Positions 8,311 to 15,800 of a stretch of 43,979 bases of DNA are shown here, piece after piece. The DNA is taken from positions 1 to 43,979 of the forward strand of contig NZ_BBQH01000085.1 in the NCBI RefSeq assembly GCF_018397995.1, written 5' to 3'. Under the pieces are notes generated by a model. It worked only from the letters and a program-made list of their open reading frames with translations. It made no database searches and was not told the origin of the DNA. The first letter of the stretch is position 1, and every line of letters starts with the position of its first letter. The DNA is from Rhizomonospora bruguierae. Its GTDB lineage: Bacteria; Actinomycetota; Actinomycetes; Mycobacteriales; Micromonosporaceae. A program made the position numbers and the translations under genes.

Positions 8311-9858
8311 ATGACCACTCCTGCGACAGCACCGCCAGCCGCTGAGGCACTGTGCGTCGAAGCGCTGAGCAAACGCTTCGCCGGCGTGCGGGCGCTCCAC
8401 GATGTGCACATCGACGTGCGGGCCGGCGAGGTCCTGGCCCTGATGGGCGAGAACGGCGCCGGCAAGTCCACCCTGCTCAAGATCCTCAGCGGCGACTACC
8501 AGCCGGACTCGGGGCGGCTGGTCCTCGAGGGCGAGCCCGTCGTGTTCCGCACGCCGGCCGAGGCGCACCGGGCCGGCGTTCGAATCATCTACCAGGAACC
8601 GGAAATCGTCCCGCACGTCTCCGTCGCCGAAAACGTCTACATCGGAGCGCTTCCGCGCCGGCGCGGGCGCCTGCTGGACCGCGGGGCGCTGCACGCGCGC
8701 GTCCAGGCAGATCTTGAACGTTACGGCTTCGCGCAGGTGCTGCGCCCGGACACCCTGGGCGGCCGGCTGTCCGCCGCGCAGCGGCAACTGGTGGAGATCC
8801 TGCGCGCGCTGACCGGCAACGTGCGGGTCATCGCGTTCGACGAGCCGACGTCGTCGCTGTCCGAGCACGAGGTCGACGCGCTCTTCGCGCTCATCCGGCG
8901 GCTACGCGACGACGGCGTGGCCATCATCTACGTCTCGCACCGGATGAAGGAGATCTTCCGGATCGCCGACCGGGTCGCCGTGCTCCGCGACGGCCGCCTC
9001 GTCGGGCAGCGCGCCGTGGCCGAAACGTCGGAGGACGAACTGGTCCGGATGATGGTCGGACGGGACCTGTCCGCCATGTTCCGCCGCCGGCACACCGGCG
9101 CGGCCCGCGACCGCAGCATGCTGTCCGTGCGGAGCCTCACCACCGACGACGTCACCGACATCAGCTTCGACGTCCGGGCCGGCGAGGTGCTCGGCCTCAC
9201 CGGCCTGGTCGGCGCCGGCAGATCCGAACTGGTCCGCGCCGTGGTGGGAGACCTACCCATCCGCTCCGGTCGGGTCCTCGTCGACGGCGAGCCCGTACGA
9301 CTGCGCTCCCCACGGGACGCGGTGCGCGTCGGTATCGGTCTGGCCCCGGAAGAGCGCAAGGCCGACGCCCTCATCCTCGAACGGACCGTCCGCGACAACG
9401 TCTCTCTCGCGGTGCTGAGCCGGCTCTCCCGCTTCCGCATCGTGCGACGCGGGCGCGAGCGGGACCTGGTCAACCGCTACGTCCGGCAGTTGGACGTGCG
9501 CACACCCTCCGTCGAGCAGGAGGTACGCCGGCTCTCCGGCGGCAACCAGCAGAAGGTCGTCCTGGCGCGGTGGCTGGCCCGCCGGCCGAAGGTCCTGATT
9601 CTTGACGAGCCGACCCGGGGAATCGACGTCGGGGCGAAGGCCGAGATCTACTCCCTCATCGACGAACTCGCCGCCGAGGGCATCGCCGTGCTGGTCATCT
9701 CGTCCGAGCTGCCCGAGATCCTCGGCCTGGCCGACCGCATCATCGTGATGCAGCACGGCCGCATCACCGGCGAACTCACCCACGACGACGCGACCGAGGA
9801 ACGGATCCTCGCGCTGGCCATGGCCGATCAGCTGACATCCGAAGGAGTTATCCGGTGA
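8311..9858 (+). CDS. Sugar ABC transporter ATP-binding protein (two NBDs), AraG/RbsA type
   Basis: 515 residues with two fused nucleotide-binding domains. NBD1 has Walker A GENGAGKST, Walker B VIAFDEPTSS and a degenerate signature LSAAQRQ. NBD2 has a modified P-loop GLVGAGRSE, signature LSGGNQQK and Walker B VLILDEPTRG. The weaker NBD2 P-loop is normal for the AraG/RbsA/MglA group. ATG at 8311 has GAGGAG seven bases upstream; a GTG at 8299 is in frame but lacks such a site. It overlaps the permease start by four bases. It powers sugar uptake with the AraF-like protein. Confidence 0.94.
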   Translation: MTTPATAPPAAEALCVEALSKRFAGVRALHDVHIDVRAGEVLALMGENGAGKSTLLKILSGDYQPDSGRLVLEGEPVVFRTPAEAHRAGVRIIYQEPEIVPHVSVAENVYIGALPRRRGRLLDRGALHARVQADLERYGFAQVLRPDTLGGRLSAAQRQLVEILRALTGNVRVIAFDEPTSSLSEHEVDALFALIRRLRDDGVAIIYVSHRMKEIFRIADRVAVLRDGRLVGQRAVAETSEDELVRMMVGRDLSAMFRRRHTGAARDRSMLSVRSLTTDDVTDISFDVRAGEVLGLTGLVGAGRSELVRAVVGDLPIRSGRVLVDGEPVRLRSPRDAVRVGIGLAPEERKADALILERTVRDNVSLAVLSRLSRFRIVRRGRERDLVNRYVRQLDVRTPSVEQEVRRLSGGNQQKVVLARWLARRPKVLILDEPTRGIDVGAKAEIYSLIDELAAEGIAVLVISSELPEILGLADRIIVMQHGRITGELTHDDATEERILALAMADQLTSEGVIR

Positions 9859-10892
9859 GCCAGACCGCCGACCGCATCGCCTCCTCCCCGGCGCCGGACA
9901 GCCCCACCCGCGGTTTATCCCTGCGCCGCGCGCTCGACTTCGTCGGCGTGCAGAACGTCAGCCTCCTCATCGCCCTCGGCATCCTCGTCACGATCATCGG
10001 GACGCAGGACCCGGTGTTCTTCCAGACCGCGAACATCAAGACGATCGGTACCGCGGTGGCCATCTCCGGCCTGCTCGCCGTGGCGCAGACGGTCGTCATC
10101 GTCCTGGGTGCGCTGGACATCTCGGTCGGGTCCCAGGCCGGGCTCGCGTCGGTCGTCTCGGCGATGGCGTTCACCGCCACCTCGGGCAACGCGGCGCTGG
10201 GCATCGCCGCCGCGCTGGCGCTGGGGCTCTGCTGCGGCCTCGTCAACGGCGTGGTGATCGTCTTCGGTCGGGTCAACCCCGTCATCGCCACCCTCGCCAC
10301 GCTGGCGGCGTTCAAGGGCGTGGCGCAGCTGGTCAGCAACGGCCGGGCCCAGGGATACACCGGAGCCGACCCGGTGTTCATCTTCCTCTCCCGCGGCAGC
10401 ATCGCGGGAATCCCGACCCTTATCTGGGTGTTCGTGCTCGCCGCCGCCGCCGTCCACGTGATGCTCAAGTACACCGACCTCGGGCGCAACATCTACGCGA
10501 TCGGTGGCAACGACAACGCCGCGCGGCTGTCCGGGATCAACATCAACCGGTACATCCTCGGGGTCTACGCCATGACCGGCCTCATCGCCGCCCTGGCCGG
10601 CATTCTCATCACCGCGCGTACCGGGTCCGGCCAGCCGGTGTCCGGCAGCGAGGGCCTCGAACTCGAGGCCATCACCGCCGCGGCGCTCGGCGGGTGCGCG
10701 CTCAAGGGCGGCAAGGGAGCCGTCAGCGGGACGATCCTGGCCGTCCTGCTCCTGGGTGTCCTCACCAACGGCATGACCCTGCTGGGTATCAACCCCTTCT
10801 GGCAGAACGTCGCCAAGGGCACCCTGCTCGTCGTCGCCGTCGTCATCCAGCAGGTGCGAAGCGGCGAGCGCCGCGTGGGCCTGCCCACGTGA
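9855..10892 (+). CDS. Sugar ABC transporter permease, AraH/RbsC type
   Basis: 345-residue inner-membrane protein with about 8-10 hydrophobic segments. The family motif GALDISVGSQAGLASV appears near residue 90, and the ATPase-contact region GGNDNAARLSGI near 222, followed by LEAITAAALGGCALKGGKG. It starts at GTG overlapping the ATPase stop. It forms the channel of the importer, probably as a homodimer. The operon's coding part ends here; a structured gap follows before gntR3. Confidence 0.94.
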   Translation: MSQTADRIASSPAPDSPTRGLSLRRALDFVGVQNVSLLIALGILVTIIGTQDPVFFQTANIKTIGTAVAISGLLAVAQTVVIVLGALDISVGSQAGLASVVSAMAFTATSGNAALGIAAALALGLCCGLVNGVVIVFGRVNPVIATLATLAAFKGVAQLVSNGRAQGYTGADPVFIFLSRGSIAGIPTLIWVFVLAAAAVHVMLKYTDLGRNIYAIGGNDNAARLSGININRYILGVYAMTGLIAALAGILITARTGSGQPVSGSEGLELEAITAAALGGCALKGGKGAVSGTILAVLLLGVLTNGMTLLGINPFWQNVAKGTLLVVAVVIQQVRSGERRVGLPT

Positions 10893-10955
10893 CGTTGCCC
10901 GCGGTGTGCCAGACGACGGGTATCCATCACACCGCCGTACGATCTGAGGGCAACG
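10874..10955 (+). other. Structured intergenic element after the permease
   Basis: First, a short hairpin CGTGGGC/GCCCACG (10874-10880, 10883-10889) overlaps the permease stop. Then a 16-base arm (10893-10908) pairs perfectly with two 8-base blocks, 10928-10935 and 10948-10955, nested in the right order and separated by a 12-base bulge. Such a split stem could be a terminator, an RNA regulatory element upstream of gntR3, or paired operators. No RNA family was recognised. Confidence 0.45.
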
Positions 10956-11010
10956 CGCACGGGGCGGTGGACGGCGGTCCGGGAGCTCGGTCCCGGTGAA
11001 GGAGACGCGG

Positions 11011-11742
11011 GTGAACACCATCCGGCGACCACGGCGGGGGCGCGGTCTGCACGGCTGGCTGGTCGAGGAGCTTGGCCAGATGCTCGTCAATGGCGGACCC
11101 GATGCGGCCGGCGTGCTGGACCCGATCGACATCGGCGACCGGTACGGCGTGTCCCGCAGCGTCGTTCGGGAGGCGCTGCGCGTGTTGGAGGCCAAGGGCC
11201 TGGTCACGTCTCGGCCCAATGTGGGAACCCGACTGCGTCCCTTTCCCGAATGGAACCTGTTCGACCAGCAGGTCATCGAGTGGCGCGTACACGGCCCGCA
11301 GGCACACGAACAGATGCGGGACCTGTTGGAGGTGCGCACCGCGGTCGAACCGTTCGCTGCCCGCCTCGCCGCGGGGCGGATCAACAGCAGGAAGAAGGAG
11401 GCGCTCGAATCCGCGTGCGCGGCGCTGGTGGCCGCGTTCGAGGCGCACGACCTGGGGGCCTTCACCCGGGCCGACATCGAATTGCACTCCGCCCTGCTGG
11501 CGGCGAGCGACAACGCCATGATCGCCCAACTCGCCGGGGTGGTGGCCGAGGCGCTCCGGGCCAGGGAGGAGTTGCTGCTGAGCCCGGACACCCTGGCGGC
11601 CCGCGCGGTGCACCTGCATGTCGAACTCGTTCGGGCCGTGGTCGCGGGGGACGCGCTCAGCTCGGACGCCCGGATGCGCGACATGCTCGACGAGGTCAGC
11701 CACGACCTGGCGGAAAGCCCCGCCGGTAAGGGCACCGAGTAA
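11011..11742 (+). CDS. GntR-family (FadR/FCD) transcriptional regulator 3
   Basis: 243 residues from GTG 11011, chosen because GAAGGAG lies 6-7 bases upstream; an in-frame GTG at 10996 would swallow that site. The HTH is RYGVSRSVVREALRVLEAKG with wing SRPNVGTRLRP. The FCD domain has LLEVRTAVEPFAARLAA and DIELHSALLAASDN. It shares the GLHG motif and junction sequence of the other two regulators but is more diverged. It lies 118 bases after the permease on the same strand and just before the inverted-repeat module, so it could control the importer, the GH27 gene or both. Confidence 0.9.
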   Translation: MNTIRRPRRGRGLHGWLVEELGQMLVNGGPDAAGVLDPIDIGDRYGVSRSVVREALRVLEAKGLVTSRPNVGTRLRPFPEWNLFDQQVIEWRVHGPQAHEQMRDLLEVRTAVEPFAARLAAGRINSRKKEALESACAALVAAFEAHDLGAFTRADIELHSALLAASDNAMIAQLAGVVAEALRAREELLLSPDTLAARAVHLHVELVRAVVAGDALSSDARMRDMLDEVSHDLAESPAGKGTE

Positions 11743-11806
11743 GCCGCCACCGGCTTGCGGTTGGCTCCATATTCGCAGGCGGCGAATATCTGGCCTCGCG
11801 CGGATC

Positions 11807-12147
11807 GGCCCGGCGCTTTTTGTGCGCGCCGGGCCCATCCGCAGGGTGTGCCTTTCAGGTCAGCCGTTGCAGGTGTCGGTCTTGACCCAGGGGCCGTTCT
11901 TGTCGCCCGGCTCCTGGTTGCGGGTCCACCATTGGGCGGTCCAGCGGATTCCATCGTGTACGGCGGTCTGTCCGGTGAGGTAGATGCCCGAGTCGGTCCA
12001 CGTCCGGGCGGTCGCTTCGGTCGAGCAGCGTATGGTGGCGCCGATTTCGGCCCAGGCCAGCCAGGGTGAGGAGGTCGGCACCTGGTTCTGGGTCCACCAT
12101 TGGGCCTCGAACAGCCGGTTTTGGTACAGGACCCGGTCACCCTCCTG
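11807..12147 (-). repeat. 341-bp inverted repeat, left copy
   Basis: Reverse complement of 17156-17496 with no difference in 341 bases, compared line by line. It contains the last 95 codons and stop of the GH27 gene plus most of its terminator. Outside, the match stops at once: 12148 is the inner edge and 11806 the outer edge. Confidence 0.93.
11860..12147 (-). pseudogene. Orphan C-terminal CBM5/12-like fragment of the GH27 protein
   Basis: Encodes the final 95 residues of the downstream GH27 enzyme (from QEGDRVLYQNRLF to the stop) on the opposite strand. The frame is open upstream on the - strand to 12441 but has no recognisable protein, promoter or ribosome site. It is most likely a duplicated 3' end, or one end of an invertible segment, and not an independent gene. 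Confidence 0.8.
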
Positions 12148-12427
12148 TCTTGCTGGTAGCCGAAGACCTGGACGTTCGGCATCGATGACCCTCGCCACGA
12201 GGTGAAGCCCGCTCCCTCGCCCTCCTGTCGCAATGGTCAGTCGAAGGGGTCTGCTTGTCGGGGGCCGTGGGCCTTGGGTCGGGGCGGGCTCCGGCCGGCC
12301 TGTCTGTCTGGCCGCGTCGATCTGGCGGCGCGCGCGGCGACTGCTCGCCGCGTCGGCGCCAGCGGCGGCAAGGCGGCATATCGCCCCGCTAGAGGGCTCA
12401 TCATGGATAGTCAAGAGCTTGTATGTC

Positions 12428-12448
12428 AATAGTATTTGCATATTTTAT
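12428..12448 (+). promoter_or_regulatory. AT-rich motif shared with the importer promoter region
   Basis: Contains ATAGTATT-TG-CATATTT, matching the - strand at 7091-7110 except for the two central bases. Located about 370 bases before the GH27 start. It could be an upstream operator or the relic of another promoter. Confidence 0.42.
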
Positions 12449-12646
12449 GTGTAGCTGGAGGTCCACCGGGGGGCGCGGCGTGCGCGTCGACCCCGTTCCT
12501 CGGTTAGCCCGGTCCTCTGTGGCCGTGCGACCGCCGCCGTCCGCGACTCGCACGGCGGAGGGGGTCCGGCTGACCGGGGCGTCTCGGTGGTCCGGCCGGG
12601 TAGGACACGTCTGGCCAGGCATCCGAGATCGTCCCAACGGTCAAGC

Positions 12647-12698
12647 TAGTAATTAATTATAATTAAATCTTGACTGGCTCGCGCCGCGCCTTCAGGAT
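12647..12698 (+). promoter_or_regulatory. Promoter and palindromic operator of the GH27 gene
   Basis: A perfect 14-bp palindrome TTAATTATAATTAA (12653-12666) lies directly upstream of TTGACT (12670-12675), a 17-base spacer and CAGGAT (12693-12698). That is a good actinobacterial housekeeping promoter. The wider site 12647-12674 matches 6895-6922 at 20 of 28 positions. A repressor here would block the -35 box. Confidence 0.65.
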
Positions 12699-12817
12699 GT
12701 GGGGCAGCCAGGCCGTGTGCCTCCGGCCCGCGACCTGGCCCTGACCACGTACAGCGGAGAGGGCCGGCCCCGCCCCGCTGGCTTTGCACGGCTCTGTCCA
12801 GAACGCAGGGAGCTGCG

Positions 12818-15800
12818 ATGAGTCAATCCGGCATGCGTCGGCTTGCGCCAAGAATCCTTTCCGTCACAATGTCGGCCGCGCTCGCGGCGTCCGTCGTCGG
12901 CATCGCCGGCCAACCCGCGCTGGCCGCCTCCGGTAGCACCACCGACATCGCCCAGGCGATGGAGAACCGCAAGAACGTCGAGTACGGCGGCGCCGACTGG
13001 CGCGACTTCGGTACCACGCGGACATTCACCCGCGTGGAGCTGTCCGCACCCGACCCGCGGACGCCGTCGCTGGAGTACTACAACTGGGACGCCCAGGCGT
13101 GGGCGCCACTCTGGACCGCAGAGCAGGCATTCTCCGGCACCAAGACGGTGATCCTGGACCAGCCGCGGCAGGCCAGCAAGATCCGGGTCGTGCCGGACAC
13201 GGTGCGGATTACCGGGGTCTTCAACGACAGCCCGATCTCGGCAACCACCAGCGTCGACATCACCACCACGGTGGGGGTTCCGCCGACGCTGCCGGCGCAC
13301 CTCAACGTCAAGCAGGGCAACGGCGGCCGACTGCTGCTCCCGGTCAGCTGGCAGGCGGTGCCGCAGACCCGGTACGAGGCCCCCGGCGGCTACACCGTCA
13401 CCGGCACCTACTCCGACGGTGGCGTCTCCGGCACGGCGACCGCCACCATCGCGGTCACCAAGGACAAGGGCCTCATCGAGCTCGCCACCCCGTACATGGG
13501 CTGGAACCACTGGTACGCCCTGCGGTTCGACGCGACCGCCGCCACCTTCAAGGCGCAGGTGGAGGCGATGGAGAAGAGCGGCCTGACCGATGCCGGGTAC
13601 GACATCATCTGGATCGATGAGGGCTGGTGGGGTAACACCGACAACAAGACCTACCGCGACGCCGACGGCAACATGGTGCCGGGCCCGAAGTTCGGCGACC
13701 CCGGGGCGCTGGCCGACTGGCTGCACGCCCGCGGGCTGAAGTTCGGGATGTACACCGACACCGGTTCGGGCAGCTGCGGCGGCTACTTCGGCTCCGGCGG
13801 CGACAACTGGTTCGAGAACTACCGCAAGGACGTGCGGCAGTTCAAGGCCTGGGGCGTCGACGCGATCAAGCTGGACCACTGTGGTGGGCACAACGACGCC
13901 GGCCCCTACACCGACACCAACGCGGAGGTGTACGCGGGCTTCTATCAGGCGCTGCGGGCCGAGGACCCGGAGGGCACGATCATCTTCGACACCTGCGAGG
14001 CGGGTCAGGAGGCGCCCGGCGACTGGGCGTACAAGATCGCAAACGCCTGGCGGACCGACGGGGACCTCGGTGTGCCCGCACTGGACGACAAGTTCTTCGA
14101 GATCTGGGAACGCAACATCAACCGGCAGGCGTCCGGCCCGGGGGAGAAGGGCTGGAACGATCCGGACTATCTCACGATCGACGCCCCCGGCAACGTGATG
14201 ACGCCGGAGCAGTTCCGTACGTACTTCACGCTGTGGGCGATCTCGGCCGCGCCGCTGATCCTGTCCCAGGACGTGACCAAGCTCAAGCCGCAGAACATCG
14301 CCACCCTGACCAATAAGGACATGCTCGCCATCGACCAGGACCCCCTGGGCGTGCAGCCGAGTCTGATCCGCCGGGACGCGAACGGCTTGCAGGTCTGGTC
14401 GAAGCCGCTGGCGGCCAAGAACGGCAAGACGCGCGCGGCGGTGACGTTGTTGAACCGCTCCTCCGCCCCGGCCACGTTCGGCTTCCGCTGGGCGGAGGCG
14501 GGCCTGAAGAACGTCAGCAAGGTGCACAACGTCTGGGAGAACACCGACGAACCGACCGGTGACGACTATCAGGGTGTGGTCTTCCCGGGCGAGGTCACGG
14601 TGGTGGTGGCCGAAGGCGAGGCAACCGACCCGGCCGCCGGCTGGCCCACAATCAACTACGCCCCGCAGTCGCTGATCGTGGCGCCGTCCGGCTCCAACCA
14701 GTTCCAGCGGTCGCAGGCCGCGGCCGACTACCGCACGGACACCTACTGGCGACCCAACTTCAACGACCTCGACGGCTCACAATGGATCCAAGCCGACTTC
14801 GGCCGGCCCCTGCCGGTCGGCGAGGTCGACATGGTGATGCAGACCAACTTCACCGCCACATCCCAGGTCGAATACTGGGACGGCAAGACGTGGCAGGTCG
14901 CGGCCACCGCCGCGTCGCTGAGCGGCACCACCGTCTTCCAGATCGACCCGCCGGTCACCACCACCAAGGTGCGCTGGCGCGCACCCGGTGGCGGCAACCC
15001 CCAGGTCAAGGAATTCGAGATCTACCCGCCGGCCAAGAACAACGGCTCGTACGCGAACCTAAGCAAGCCCGTCGCCACACCGAACCCGAACCTGGCGCAG
15101 CGGGGCGACGTGCAGTGTTTCGCCTCTTCCGACCGGCCGAACTACGGCTGTGACAAGCTCACCGACGGCATCGTCCAAAAGGGGACCGACCAGGCGGCGG
15201 TGACCGGTCCTGGGCGCTGGAACTCCGGCGTCGTGGGCAACAACGAGTACATCGGACTCACCTGGGGCACGCCGGTCCAGGCCGGGGTGGACAAGACGTT
15301 ACGGCTGTTCTACGGCTCCTGGTGGCACCGCGAGACCCGTTCCGTGGTGGAGTACCGGGCCTCGGAATCCGACGACTGGACGCGGTTGGCGGTGGTCGCG
15401 GCGACGCCAGCCGCTGGCGAGGTGCAGGCGCAGGACGTCATGGACTTCGACCTCACCGGCAAGACGGTCAAGCAGGTGCGGGTCAGGTTCACCGAGGTTG
15501 TCGCCACCACCGACGGGCCGTGGAGCGGCGCCGCCTACCCGACGTTCTGGGAGATCGAGCTCAACACCACCGCCCAGGGGCCGGTGCCGCTGGTCACCCG
15601 GATCACCCCGGTGCAGACCAAGGCCGGGCGGGCACCGGCGATGCCGACCAGGGTCGACGCGCGGTTCTCCGATGGCGAGTGGGCGAAGGCGCCGGTCACC
15701 TGGGACGCCATCGACCCGGCGAACTACGCGCGGGCCGGCGAGTTCTTCGCCACCGGCACGGTCGCCGGCACCACGGTGCCGGCGAAGGCCAGGGTGACCG

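Larger units (their letters stand above)
12148..12817. other. Long regulatory/intergenic region before the GH27 gene
   Basis: 670 bases without a convincing gene. It contains two AT-rich islands (12403-12452 and 12647-12668) that carry motifs shared with the importer/SDR gap, and a good promoter at 12670-12698. The part next to the repeat (12148-12400) is GC-rich and codes for nothing I recognise. Confidence 0.6.

Noticed and set aside
9915-12233. Very long - strand open frame of over 700 codons opposite the permease and gntR3
   Set aside because: It is antisense to two well-recognised genes, has Arg/Pro/Ser-rich low-complexity sequence and no family resemblance; high GC keeps such frames open.
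11860-12441. The - strand frame containing the CBM fragment as a real small gene
   Set aside because: Only the repeated 95 residues are protein-like; upstream residues are low complexity and no promoter or ribosome site is seen.
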